From positions 199,758 through 263,757 of the forward strand of contig CAJURQ010000002.1 in the NCBI GenBank assembly GCA_910588955.1: a stretch of 64,000 nucleotides of DNA, written 5' to 3'. Made by a program: the position numbers and the translations under genes. The notes beneath the pieces are model-generated. The model was not told where the DNA came from and made no database searches. It saw only the letters and a list, made by a program, of their open reading frames with translations. Origin of the DNA: an uncultured Lachnospiraceae bacterium. Lineage in GTDB: Bacteria; Bacillota; Clostridia; Lachnospirales; Lachnospiraceae. Below, piece by piece: positions 17,793 to 26,465 of this stretch (positions are counted from its first letter, which is position 1; each line of letters opens with the position of its first letter).

Positions 17793-18734
17793 TTAGCGCC
17801 GCAGCACCCGCGCCGCCATGCCGTGCGCCCTGCGCAGCCACTGCTTCACCGCAAGAAACGTCCTCTTCCATAAAATGCCAGCCGGACTGACTTCCGGGGC
17901 GATCAGAAAGTCGTACTCCTCCCGGTGCGCCCGCAGATACGCCGGAAAACTGTCGTCAATCGGAACCCGGACGAACTTCGCGTCCCTGTCAAAAATATCC
18001 TCGCCGCAGAGCAGCCTGTCCACAGCCTCAGTTAAATAACGCTTGCTATTGTATTCCTGATGCGCCGCCGCTTTCACTTTCACGCCGATGCGCTTCGCCA
18101 CATCCCGCTCGCCGTCACCGCCCATATAGCCAAAATGCCAGCCGCCGTCCGCTACGCGCACGCTGCGCGGATCTTCCGGCGACACCTCGCGCAAGTATAC
18201 AATCCCTTTCTCCGGCAGTTGTGAGAAGCTGCATATCTTTGTGCCGAGCCACTGTCTTCTCTCCACTCCCGGAAATTCACCCGTGATGGACAAAAGGTTT
18301 CCGGAGACCTCCTCCATGTTGAGAAAGCAGTAAAACATCCGCTGCGCCAGATGATAGATTTTTCCGGGTTCAAACCGCTCAAGCAGCTTTTTAAGCGTCT
18401 CCGGATCGGGGATCTCGTCCACATCGCTGAAAATAATGATATCCTCCGGCTTACAGCCGGAAAGCCCACGGATCAGCTGGTTTTTCTGAAACTTATCCCG
18501 CTCGTGGGTAGTAACCCCCTCCAAGGGAGAATTGTCCACCGCCACATAGCGTATCTTCTCCTCAAATTCCGCAAAAAGCTGCCTGTTTTCCGCAAAAATC
18601 ATCCGTTTCGGCTCCCCCGAAAATGTGACGGAAGCCTCCTCAATCACGAAAAAATCCACATAAGGCGCCATAATCTGCATTCTGAGCTTCAAAATATCCA
18701 GTTCATTGAAAAAGGGGACGCAATCATATATCAT
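17793..18734 (-). CDS. Glycosyltransferase family 17-like (N-acetylglucosaminyltransferase family)
   Basis: 313 residues. The start MIYDCVPFFNELDILKLRM, the DVDEIPD motif (104-110) and GGWHFGYMGG near residue 200 match GT17, the family of eukaryotic MGAT3 bisecting GlcNAc transferases, which also has bacterial members. By family it would transfer a beta-linked GlcNAc or similar sugar. The start ATG at 18734 follows a 20-base string that is also found unchanged before the asparagine synthase gene at 28415. An 80-base gap holding a long hairpin separates it from the DUF5672 gene. Acceptor unknown. Confidence 0.8.
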   Translation of the reverse strand: MIYDCVPFFNELDILKLRMQIMAPYVDFFVIEEASVTFSGEPKRMIFAENRQLFAEFEEKIRYVAVDNSPLEGVTTHERDKFQKNQLIRGLSGCKPEDIIIFSDVDEIPDPETLKKLLERFEPGKIYHLAQRMFYCFLNMEEVSGNLLSITGEFPGVERRQWLGTKICSFSQLPEKGIVYLREVSPEDPRSVRVADGGWHFGYMGGDGERDVAKRIGVKVKAAAHQEYNSKRYLTEAVDRLLCGEDIFDRDAKFVRVPIDDSFPAYLRAHREEYDFLIAPEVSPAGILWKRTFLAVKQWLRRAHGMAARVLRR

Positions 18735-18753
18735 GTGTTATTTTTTCCTTTCC

Positions 18754-18820
18754 AAGTGAGACTTAGTGCTTCTTGGCGTCCCGTCCTATGGCGGGACGTC
18801 TTTAGAAGCACTTCTCACTT
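18754..18820 (-). other. Long intergenic hairpin at a stop codon (H1)
   Basis: A 67-base imperfect inverted repeat with outer arms AAGTGAG/CTCACTT, middle arms GTGCTTCT/AGAAGCAC and inner arms GACGTCCCG/CGGGACG around a four-base loop. The left arm on the minus strand contains the last Lys codon and the TGA stop of the DUF5672 gene. It shares arm sequences with the hairpin at 35583-35647. No poly-T follows, so it is more likely an RNA stability or processing element than a terminator. Confidence 0.7.
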
Positions 18821-19576
18821 TCTTCTCCAAAAGAGCAATGGGCGAATGCAGTCCTTACACTTCTGCCACCTGACTTTCCACGGATTTTTAAACTGCGGGT
18901 ACTGCTCATTTCTGCCCCGCCACTTGTGAAAGAGAAACGGCTTCTCCACGTCCATAATCTCTGGAATCATATGCTCGTGCCCGAAATACTTCGCCTCCTC
19001 AATGGGGGCAAAGCGCATCCCCGCCTCCTCGATCACATTTTTATATTTACAGCACAGGAACGTATCTTCGTTATAGTTGTCGTCCTCCGGCATCTTCTCC
19101 CACTTAAGCCCGGCTTCCTTCGGAAAGTCCAGCAGCCTTTTGCTTCGGATCGACACGCTGTTTCCCACCCTGACAATCTCGCCTTTGGCGTCCCGGTAGG
19201 CATAGTCGTTCTCCGGCAAAGGCCACGGGGAACCAATATAGTCGTAGTTCAAAAATTCATCCCGCCAGCTCTCCGGGTGCACCACAAAACCGTCCGCATG
19301 TACAATCAGCGCAAACTCCGTGTGAATATGCTCCCCGAGCTCATACACCATTTTGTAGTTAAATTTATCGATATCGTCCAGCTTCGACGTGTGGGAGTAT
19401 CGGATCGTCCTCGGCAGCGACAGGGGCTTTCTGTGGGTAATCAGCACCACGTCCCCAAATTCGATGCCCCGCATACTGTATTCCAGCGCGCGGATCGTCT
19501 CATAAATATTTACGCTGGTCATCGCCGCCAGCGTCACGTTCGGGAGTTTCAGTTTTCCTTTCGCTGCTTGATTCAT
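18815..19576 (-). CDS. DUF5672-family protein, putative glycosyltransferase
   Basis: 253 residues. The pattern LPNVTLAAMTSVNIYETIRALEYS, FALIVHADGFVVHPESW, YDYIGSPWP, GNSVSIRSKRLL and EDTFLC matches DUF5672, proteins often found with glycosyltransferases and thought to have a GT-A fold. The HADG and EDTF blocks may be the metal-binding and catalytic acidic motifs. The ATG at 19576 follows GAGAGG. Role in the pathway is inferred from context only. Confidence 0.75.
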   Translation of the reverse strand: MNQAAKGKLKLPNVTLAAMTSVNIYETIRALEYSMRGIEFGDVVLITHRKPLSLPRTIRYSHTSKLDDIDKFNYKMVYELGEHIHTEFALIVHADGFVVHPESWRDEFLNYDYIGSPWPLPENDYAYRDAKGEIVRVGNSVSIRSKRLLDFPKEAGLKWEKMPEDDNYNEDTFLCCKYKNVIEEAGMRFAPIEEAKYFGHEHMIPEIMDVEKPFLFHKWRGRNEQYPQFKNPWKVRWQKCKDCIRPLLFWRRK

Positions 19577-19603
19577 AGTGTTTTCCTCTCAGCCTGCTCG
19601 GAA

Positions 19604-19624
19604 AATGCCTGTTCTTTAGGCATT
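19604..19624 (-). other. GAATGCC/GGCATTC-type hairpin
   Basis: AATGCCT (19604-19610) pairs with AGGCATT (19618-19624) around a 7-base loop, between two genes. The same stem core recurs at 33057-33079 and 35555-35581. Confidence 0.55.
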
Positions 19625-19629
19625 CTCTT

Positions 19630-19659
19630 ACGCGAAACATCAAAAAGTACTTTTCGCGT
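19630..19659 (-). other. Short hairpin over a stop codon (H3)
   Basis: ACGCGAAA (19630-19637) pairs perfectly with TTTCGCGT (19652-19659). The hairpin covers the last codons and TGA stop of the DUF6056-like gene, and its arm resembles that of the hairpin at 35583-35647. Confidence 0.5.
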
Positions 19660-21151
19660 TTCTCACGCTGTTTTTATGATAATACCTTGCCACCGCCAAA
19701 TTCAGCCAGTTCTCCGGATCTTCGCTCAGATCGTCAAAGGAGAAAAGATATGGTTTTTCCCTGTAAGGCGAAACGACCACGTCCGTCAGCTCCTCGTCCG
19801 TGTAGAGCGCATACCGCTCCATAGAGTCCTCGTAAAACGTCCGCGCCTCGCCCTTCGCCAACGACCTGACCGCCGAGACGCTCGTGTATGTGTTCTTATC
19901 CGCTGTGAGTGCCCACACCGCCAGCAGCAAAATCAGGCACACCGCGCTCATGCGTCCGCCCGCCCGCTCCATAAAAACGCCCAGAGCCTCCGCCGCGCTC
20001 CCCGCGTTCTCCTCCTGTTTCCTGTGCGTCAAAAAACCCAGCCAGTAGATCGTGACCGCCAAAGCTGCCACATAGTAGGTTATCTGAATAATATTATCCA
20101 CCCGAGACAGCCCTACCATACCGACCGCAAAGAGGGTGGGTGTAAACATTGCCGAGAGCACGCAGTACGCGCCCGCCGTCACCCATATCGGATGCGGAAA
20201 TTCCCGCTTCGACTCCTTAGCCATCCTCCACAGAAGAGGCAGGAGCGCAAGCCAGACAAGTACCGCAAACACAGGCGTCCACCGGATCGCAAACACGGGC
20301 GCATTGTAAAAGGAGAGAATAATCGACTTTATCGCGGAGTATCCCTCGTCCACATCCACGCTCGCCCGCGCGCTGTTGCCCGGCGCAAGCACATTGAAGA
20401 GAAATCCTGCGCTTCCCGCAAGGAAGGGTATGATAACATATATTATTTTATTCCGCTTTTTGTATAGAGCGTACAGGACGAGAAATGCCATGACAATCTC
20501 CGCCTGCAGTCCCGTCACCAGATTGCCGCCGCCCACAATCACCGCCAAAATAGCCGCAGCCGCGCAGCAAGCCGCCGCGCGTCCCTTTCCCTCAGCCCAA
20601 AGAGTTTCCGACACGAGCGTCAGCAGAAAGAACCATACCGACTGCATGAGCACATAGTGGGTAGAGCCGTTGTACCAATAAATGCCCTCAAAGGGCGCTT
20701 CTATCACCTGATAAAACAGAAAGAGCAGAAGAAGCGCCGCCACGGACGCGCCCTGCCTTTCACAGCCAAGCCACTTTATCAGAATATGCCGTCCCAGCAC
20801 AAAGGTAGAGACGGCGAGCATCCCGATCGTCAGGATGGGCACAAGCCATGCCACCTCGTACCGGAAGTTCATGGGGCACATCGCCATCAGAAAGCAGGAC
20901 ACGTAAGTCCCCTGCCAGTCCCGGTAAAAATCCATGTTCTGCCGCCACGCCTCCCGCGCGGAAGCCGAGAAAGAACCCGTCGCCAGCCAGACGTCGTGTA
21001 CCCGCCTGCCGTAGTCGTAGTCGTCAATGCACATCACATTATATCTGCCCAGCAGAAAAAGCGGGAGCAGCGACAGAAGCAAAAGCCCCGCCGTCAGAAC
21101 CACCGCCCGTCTGCCGTCCAAGAAATTCTCAGCTTTTTCCCAAACCTTCAT
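19640..21151 (-). CDS. DUF6056-like polytopic membrane protein, putative GT-C glycosyltransferase
   Basis: 503 residues with about 11-12 hydrophobic segments. The first outside loop begins CIDDYDYGRRV, the acidic motif expected of GT-C-type enzymes, and YWYNGSTHYVL near residue 160 recalls DUF6056 proteins. GT-C enzymes use lipid-linked sugar donors to modify glycans outside the membrane. About 90 hydrophilic residues follow the last membrane segment. The ATG at 21151 has AAGGCGG upstream. Assignment to DUF6056 is by recall of its pattern; transferase activity is inferred. Confidence 0.7.
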   Translation of the reverse strand: MKVWEKAENFLDGRRAVVLTAGLLLLSLLPLFLLGRYNVMCIDDYDYGRRVHDVWLATGSFSASAREAWRQNMDFYRDWQGTYVSCFLMAMCPMNFRYEVAWLVPILTIGMLAVSTFVLGRHILIKWLGCERQGASVAALLLLFLFYQVIEAPFEGIYWYNGSTHYVLMQSVWFFLLTLVSETLWAEGKGRAAACCAAAAILAVIVGGGNLVTGLQAEIVMAFLVLYALYKKRNKIIYVIIPFLAGSAGFLFNVLAPGNSARASVDVDEGYSAIKSIILSFYNAPVFAIRWTPVFAVLVWLALLPLLWRMAKESKREFPHPIWVTAGAYCVLSAMFTPTLFAVGMVGLSRVDNIIQITYYVAALAVTIYWLGFLTHRKQEENAGSAAEALGVFMERAGGRMSAVCLILLLAVWALTADKNTYTSVSAVRSLAKGEARTFYEDSMERYALYTDEELTDVVVSPYREKPYLFSFDDLSEDPENWLNLAVARYYHKNSVRNAKSTF

Positions 21152-21197
21152 GCAAATCCGCCTTTTCCCTGATTTCTTTTGCCGCGCCGATATCCCT

Positions 21198-22232
21198 TCA
21201 CGTGGGACGCACCAGCTTTTTCAACCTTCTCATCACACCTCTGCCGATTTTGCACAGATACGCTTTCTTGTAGATATACCACGCATGGAGCGTCATCATC
21301 CGCAGCTTCACGCCCACAGGCTTTTTGTTTACGCCGGCATACTTCTTTGACCGTTTTTTGTATGCCGCCAGTTCTTCCCTGCACTCTTCGTCCGTGAAGA
21401 CCCTGCCTTTCCGGTCCATATAATGCCATCCCTCGTAGATATTCTGCTCCGAAGCCCAATAGCCGTCGGACACATTGTGCCTCGCCCAATACTTCGGCGC
21501 CAGAATATACTGCACCGTATCACTGGTGAACGCCGGGAAATACGCAAAGGATGAGTTCGCCAGCAATAAATAGCGCGCGTTTTTTAAAATAGAGTAATCC
21601 TTTGCCAGATCGAAATTGTAAGCCGGAACGCCGGGCAGGAACTTGTTCGCCTCCCGCACGTCGTTTGTGATGATCATGAACTCCATGTCCGGATTGATCC
21701 TGCGCATCTGCCGCATTCCCTGTATCCAGTAGCGTTTGCGCAGATAGAGCTCCGGCGACCCCATATAATCGCTGCAGCGCAGATGCAGGATGCAGAGGTT
21801 GTCCCGGCTGTACTCCTTACAGTCATATTCGGGCTTTACTTTAAGCCACTCCCTGATCTCCGCCTTGTGGGAGATAAAGTACTCTTCCGCCTGTAAGTTG
21901 CCGTAGAGAAGCGTGCCGTCCTCCACCTCGAAAAGCTGCCTGTCCGCATCCGTCACATAGACGCCGTGGGTCAGGTCATGCTTGGAATTTCCCGCAAAGA
22001 GGCGGGTTTCCTTCTCGTAATAGACCTTCCCGTAGTCTTCCTTCTTCGAGGGGACGCCCATATCCAGATCCATAAAATACAGCCCACAGTCGCTGTGCAT
22101 ATTGTTGGCAAAATGCTCCGGGTCAAGCACGCTGAACTGATAACCCTTATCCTTCGCGATACACCTTGCCGTCACATAGAAAAACAGTTGATTTCCCAGC
22201 CCGAAGCCTTCCTGTGTCTCAATTCCTAACAT
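21198..22232 (-). CDS. GT11-like fucosyltransferase family protein, divergent
   Basis: About 344 residues. GFGLGNQLFFYVTARCIA near the start, LHLRCSDYMGSPELYL mid-protein (a variant of HxRxGDY with Cys-Ser in place of x-Gly) and LLLANSSFAYFPAF match the GT11 blocks loosely. It may be an alpha-1,2-fucosyltransferase or a related GDP-sugar transferase. The ATG at 22232 has GGAG six bases upstream; two earlier in-frame ATGs lack as good a site. It is the most divergent of the three GT11-like genes here. Confidence 0.72.
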   Translation of the reverse strand: MLGIETQEGFGLGNQLFFYVTARCIAKDKGYQFSVLDPEHFANNMHSDCGLYFMDLDMGVPSKKEDYGKVYYEKETRLFAGNSKHDLTHGVYVTDADRQLFEVEDGTLLYGNLQAEEYFISHKAEIREWLKVKPEYDCKEYSRDNLCILHLRCSDYMGSPELYLRKRYWIQGMRQMRRINPDMEFMIITNDVREANKFLPGVPAYNFDLAKDYSILKNARYLLLANSSFAYFPAFTSDTVQYILAPKYWARHNVSDGYWASEQNIYEGWHYMDRKGRVFTDEECREELAAYKKRSKKYAGVNKKPVGVKLRMMTLHAWYIYKKAYLCKIGRGVMRRLKKLVRPT

Positions 22233-22313
22233 TTTCCTCTCCATTCCAAAATGCCGCCGCGCCGCTCTTTCATCTGTCTCTACCTTCACGCATGTCAGCA
22301 GCGAACCTACCCG

Positions 22314-24098
22314 TCACTCCCCTAAACTCGTCTGCGTTATCTTTTCATTTTCTACCTTATAAATAACGTCGCACTTGGCAATGGTATTCAGGCGGTGGGC
22401 GATAATCACCATCGTCTTTTTGCCGTGGAAGCTGTTGACAGCCTCCATGACCGCCGACTCTGTATCTCCGTCCAGCGCGGATGTCGCCTCGTCAAAGACG
22501 AGAATCTCCGGATTGTGGTAAAGCGCCCTCGCAATTCCCAGACGCTGCCTCTGCCCGCCGGAAATTCTGACACCTCTGTCACCTATTGTCGTCTCCAGAC
22601 CCTCAGGCAGTTCCTCCACAAAGCTCTTAAGCTGCGCCTCCTCCAAAACCTCCCAGATACGCTTATCGTCGATCTGATCCGCGTCGATGCCGAAGGCAAT
22701 ATTGTCCCTGATGGACTCGTCGATCAGGTAGATGGACTGGGGAATGTAGCCGATCTTGGAAAGCCAGGAAGGGTAGTTTTCAAAAATATCCCTGCCGTCG
22801 CAGGTGATGGTTCCCGCCTGCACATGCAAAAGTCCCAGCAGAATATCCACAATCGTCGATTTGCCCGCCCCCGACGGACCCATAATGCCCACCGACTGTC
22901 CTTTTCCGACTTCCATATGGGCGTCCGTGAAAATGGGCTTATCGGTGTTCGGGTAGGTAAAGCTGATATGATCCAGCACAATCTTATCCGTCAGCGCAAG
23001 CTCCGGCAGTTCCTCTTTCGCCTCTCCCGTAAGCCCCGTCACGCTGCCGTTCACATCCTGCTTCATATTCTCCGTCAGATTCTCGTACAGATAGTCCAGG
23101 CAGGGCTGCGCGTAAGCGATCTCCGACAGATAGGTGTTTATCCTGTTCGTCGCCGGCATCACGCGCACCGCCGCCGCCGCAAACGCCATAAGCTGGGGCA
23201 TCAGCACGGTGATATCGCCGTCCTCCAGCATATATACGAGAATAAACGACAACATTGCCGCGATAAAAATTGCCTCGATCAAAAGTCTCGGCGTATTATT
23301 TAACACCGCATAGTTTCTCGCCACATTGGCGCCGACGGCGCCGCTCTCATAGTAATTGCGCACAAAAAATTCTTCCCTGTGCAGCACCTTGACATCCTTC
23401 AAACCGTAAATGGACTGGATTCTCCACTTGGCGATCCGCGACTGAATCGCCTGGTTCTTTCGCCCGATGGCATTCAGCCGGGGCTTTAACACTCTGGTGA
23501 TAATCAGCGTCATGCCCAGAAACAGCACGCCGCAGCCGATGGAGATCAGCGGGCTCATCCACATCAGCACGATACAGATCGACACCGCCACCACAATCTC
23601 TGTGGTCATCTGGATCATCACCAACACAAGCTGGAACGCGTTGGGGATGTCGCTGTCCGTCAGACGAAACACCGTGGGAATGTCGGCTCCCAGATAGTCC
23701 TCGTAGGGACGGTTCAAAAATTCCCGCATTACCCGGCTGATCATCCGGTTGCGGTTTCTCGTCACAAACGTATTCTGCACAAAGGTCAAAAACAAAAGAT
23801 ACGCGTTCTTAAATATAAAAATAGCGATCAACGCGCCCAGCATCCAGACAATGAGACTTCTTGAGGAGGTAATCCCCAAAAGGACGGTAATTTTGCCCAC
23901 CAGCTCATTCTCCATGACTTTATCCGGCGCCATGACCGCCTCCGCCACGGGCAGCATCATGGAAACGCCAAGCGTCTCTAAAACACCGCCAATCAAAATG
24001 AGGACGGCTAGACCGCCGAGCTGCCAGAGCTGTTTCCGGTCGAAAAGATATGCTATTTTTTTCAGCAGACCCACCTGCGCCTGATCCTGTTTCTTCAT
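22314..24098 (-). CDS. ABC transporter with fused permease and ATPase, PglK/MsbA-like flippase
   Basis: 594 residues: six membrane segments in the first about 330, then an ATPase domain. GPSGAGKST (Walker A), the RISGGQRQRLG signature, EILVFDEATSALD (Walker B) and an IAHRL H-loop are all intact, so the protein should be an active half-transporter dimer. Its layout and its place among glycosyltransferases match PglK-type flippases for undecaprenyl-linked oligosaccharides. GAGAGGA lies 13 bases before the ATG. A Wzx flippase is also encoded (7373-8935), so the repeat unit it handles may differ. A drug or lipid exporter is the alternative. Confidence 0.88.
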   Translation of the reverse strand: MKKQDQAQVGLLKKIAYLFDRKQLWQLGGLAVLILIGGVLETLGVSMMLPVAEAVMAPDKVMENELVGKITVLLGITSSRSLIVWMLGALIAIFIFKNAYLLFLTFVQNTFVTRNRNRMISRVMREFLNRPYEDYLGADIPTVFRLTDSDIPNAFQLVLVMIQMTTEIVVAVSICIVLMWMSPLISIGCGVLFLGMTLIITRVLKPRLNAIGRKNQAIQSRIAKWRIQSIYGLKDVKVLHREEFFVRNYYESGAVGANVARNYAVLNNTPRLLIEAIFIAAMLSFILVYMLEDGDITVLMPQLMAFAAAAVRVMPATNRINTYLSEIAYAQPCLDYLYENLTENMKQDVNGSVTGLTGEAKEELPELALTDKIVLDHISFTYPNTDKPIFTDAHMEVGKGQSVGIMGPSGAGKSTIVDILLGLLHVQAGTITCDGRDIFENYPSWLSKIGYIPQSIYLIDESIRDNIAFGIDADQIDDKRIWEVLEEAQLKSFVEELPEGLETTIGDRGVRISGGQRQRLGIARALYHNPEILVFDEATSALDGDTESAVMEAVNSFHGKKTMVIIAHRLNTIAKCDVIYKVENEKITQTSLGE

Positions 24099-24116
24099 AT
24101 TATATATAGATTCCTC

Positions 24117-25142
24117 TCAAATGCTGTGACACACAATTTTCTGCATGTCCGCCCGGAAAAAGTCGCTGTCGTCCGTCCCGTTCAGCCAACGCTGCGGCGC
24201 GAGAACCGTTTTTTCCGGATACTTATTCAGATAGGACGCCCACCAGCTGAAACTGCTGTTGGCGAGAATATGGTGTTTACAGCGGCTCATGAGAACAAAT
24301 TCCGCATAATCGTTGTCGCCCGCCCCCGGCAGGTCGATCCATGTGATATCCGGCGCAGAGAACATATCCTCCGCATACCCCGGTGCCTTCCCGTCTCCGC
24401 CCCGCTCTTCTGCCGCCGCTCCTTTATTCCCCGCTTGCTTAAGCAGCCCCGCCGCCCAAGCTCTGTCATTGGTGAACAGGAAAAACCGGCACCCCGGATA
24501 CCTCTCCCGCATCTGACGGATTCCTTCCATATAATAAGCGTCCGTACAGATGCCGCCGAAAAGCGCCTGATTTTCAGGTGTCAAATAATCGCCCCTGCGG
24601 ATATGCAGGCTTACAGAACACGTGCTATTTATTTCTTCCAGATAGTCCTGCGCCGATTTGCGCCTTCCGCCGCCTCTGCCTGCTCCCCAGCAGCCCGACT
24701 GCTCCAAATATGCCCTCAGCTTGTCCGTATCGTAAGCCGCCCGGACTTCCTCCTGCACCTTCCGAAAATATTTTTCCGTCTGCCAGTAGCCCTCCAGATA
24801 AATATCATCCCATGTCAGTACTTCCGGCATAAAGAGTTTGCATTCCTCAAAATAGGCTTTTTTATGCCTGCCAAAAAGCTTCCGCCTTACCTTGTGCCAC
24901 AGAAGAGGCGAGGAATCCAGCATCCGCCGAAGCTCCTCCTCCGAGGGACGCTCATAGGCAATCCCAAATGGCGAAAGCGCGGGCGTCCTCTGCTCGTCCT
25001 CCGCAAACCCCGCCACGTCGTCGATTTTCACCTCTCTGCCAAGACTTTTCAGTTGCAAATACAGGGCGTACTGGAACATCTGATTCCCCAGACCGCCCGC
25101 AAGCTGTATAATTACCAAATCTTCGTCCTGTCCTTTTCCCAA
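24117..25142 (-). CDS. GT11 alpha-1,2-fucosyltransferase-like protein
   Basis: About 341 residues. QLAGGLGNQMFQYALYLQLKSLGR near the N-terminus, HIRRGDYLTPENQALFGG in the middle and NSSFSWWASYLN near the C-terminus are textbook GT11 blocks. Two hydrophilic insertions (a Gly/Arg-rich stretch near residue 155 and a Glu/Gly-rich one near 250) make it longer than the copy at 10269. The frame begins at a TTG (25142) without a clear ribosome site. A second TTG at 25118, just before the conserved core, is possible, so the start is uncertain. It should add fucose or a similar sugar. Confidence 0.86.
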   Translation of the reverse strand: MGKGQDEDLVIIQLAGGLGNQMFQYALYLQLKSLGREVKIDDVAGFAEDEQRTPALSPFGIAYERPSEEELRRMLDSSPLLWHKVRRKLFGRHKKAYFEECKLFMPEVLTWDDIYLEGYWQTEKYFRKVQEEVRAAYDTDKLRAYLEQSGCWGAGRGGGRRKSAQDYLEEINSTCSVSLHIRRGDYLTPENQALFGGICTDAYYMEGIRQMRERYPGCRFFLFTNDRAWAAGLLKQAGNKGAAAEERGGDGKAPGYAEDMFSAPDITWIDLPGAGDNDYAEFVLMSRCKHHILANSSFSWWASYLNKYPEKTVLAPQRWLNGTDDSDFFRADMQKIVCHSI

Positions 25143-25158
25143 TCACATGTTATTATAA

Positions 25159-26244
25159 TTACCGCTTTTTCAGCCTGCTGACAATTCGTTTGACCTTCAC
25201 CTTTGCGGGAATCACGACCTGTTCCTCCCAGTGCACCCGCTTGAGATACGCCGCGGGCGATCGATAGAAAAGCCGAAGCTTTTTCCAATCCCTCGGATCC
25301 GCCGCCGGCGACTGAAACGCCCGCAGGGCACGCTCCCTGTCCTTTCCAAGAATCTCCTCGATCCGCATCAGATAGATCGCCCCGTCCCCTGCTTTCTCCA
25401 AATCCGCATAGAACAGCAATAGTCTCTTATAGAAAAAATAATCGTGGGTCAGCGCCAGATCCTCCCTGCCCAGCTCTTCCAAAAATTTCGTCTTCTCATA
25501 ATAAGCCGGAATCTGATCCGTGAACGTGCGCGGATTGATCCGCCGGTTCATGATGCTGCCCTCTCTGTCTATTATATAGTTATACAAGGCAGTGTCAAGG
25601 TAAATACAGCGATTCGCCCGGGCGAGCGCCGCCGTGGCAAACATGATATCCTCGTACCACTGCCCCGCAGGAAAGGTTACATTCTCCAAAATCTCCCTCC
25701 GGTACAGCTTGTTCCACGCCGCGTTCTGAATCTCGCATTCCTTCCGTTCTTCCACATAGCAAGCCAGAGCCTCCTGCCCCTCAAAGAGCACCGCCCTGTC
25801 CACCGACTCATCCAGCGTATGCGTGCGGGAAACCTGACGGTAACGGCAAATCGCGATATCCGCCCTCTGATCCAGAAGCGCGCCCAGAAGCTTCTCATAC
25901 ATATCGGCGTCGATCCAGTCGTCCCCGTCCACATAGCCGATATACCTGCCCTTCGCCTCCGCCGTTCCCACATTTCTCGCCTGTGCCGGTCCTTCATTTC
26001 CCTTATGGATCACCCGCACCCGCGCGTCCCCGTCCGCCAGCGCATCACAGATTCTCCCCGTGGCATCCGTAGACCCGTCGTCCACCACGATAATTTCCAA
26101 ATTTTTATAAGTCTGTTTGCAGACCGATCGGACTCCCCTCTCAATATAATCTTCTATATTGTAAGCAGTGACGATCACGGAGATCAATTCCGTCTGCTCT
26201 TCCTGATGTAATTTCGGTGGTCGGTAACGCTCCAAAATTTTCAC
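25159..26244 (-). CDS. Glycosyltransferase family 2
   Basis: About 361 residues. LISVIVTAYNIEDYI, VVDDGSTDATG and YVDGDDWID are the GT-A motifs of GT2. The GTG at 26244 is chosen because AGGAGGA lies six bases upstream; the frame is open to an ATG at 26343 that has only a weak AGAGAA. With the later start the mRNA would have about a 105-base leader from the promoter at 26355-26382. It likely adds one sugar of the repeat unit. Donor unknown. Confidence 0.87.
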   Translation of the reverse strand: MKILERYRPPKLHQEEQTELISVIVTAYNIEDYIERGVRSVCKQTYKNLEIIVVDDGSTDATGRICDALADGDARVRVIHKGNEGPAQARNVGTAEAKGRYIGYVDGDDWIDADMYEKLLGALLDQRADIAICRYRQVSRTHTLDESVDRAVLFEGQEALACYVEERKECEIQNAAWNKLYRREILENVTFPAGQWYEDIMFATAALARANRCIYLDTALYNYIIDREGSIMNRRINPRTFTDQIPAYYEKTKFLEELGREDLALTHDYFFYKRLLLFYADLEKAGDGAIYLMRIEEILGKDRERALRAFQSPAADPRDWKKLRLFYRSPAAYLKRVHWEEQVVIPAKVKVKRIVSRLKKR

Positions 26245-26354
26245 TGCCGTTCCTCCTGTCGTCCTTCCTTCTGATACGTCTTGCTGTGCCAAATTGCTTC
26301 CGGCATTTTCTCGACACCATTTGTTATTCTTTATTCCATCCATTTTATTTCTCT

Positions 26355-26382
26355 ATTATATGCAATAAATAACACTTATCAC
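26355..26382 (-). promoter_or_regulatory. Promoter candidate before GT2 gene
   Basis: Minus strand GTGATA (26377-26382), a 16-base spacer and TATAAT (26355-26360). The surrounding 120 bases are markedly AT-rich. The -35 overlaps a TAACANNTG palindromic motif seen at other junctions. Confidence 0.5.
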
Positions 26383-26465
26383 CTGTTATGAAATATATCT
26401 GTGAAAAACGGATTTTTCCTCATAACATCTGTTTCTCTCTATTTCCAATATTGCAAGTAATTAAG

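Noticed and set aside
18926..20467. 513-codon plus-strand reading frame
   Set aside because: It lies opposite the DUF5672 and DUF6056-like genes, is rich in Arg/His/Pro, shows no family motif and has no ribosome site. It is an antisense shadow in high-GC coding DNA.
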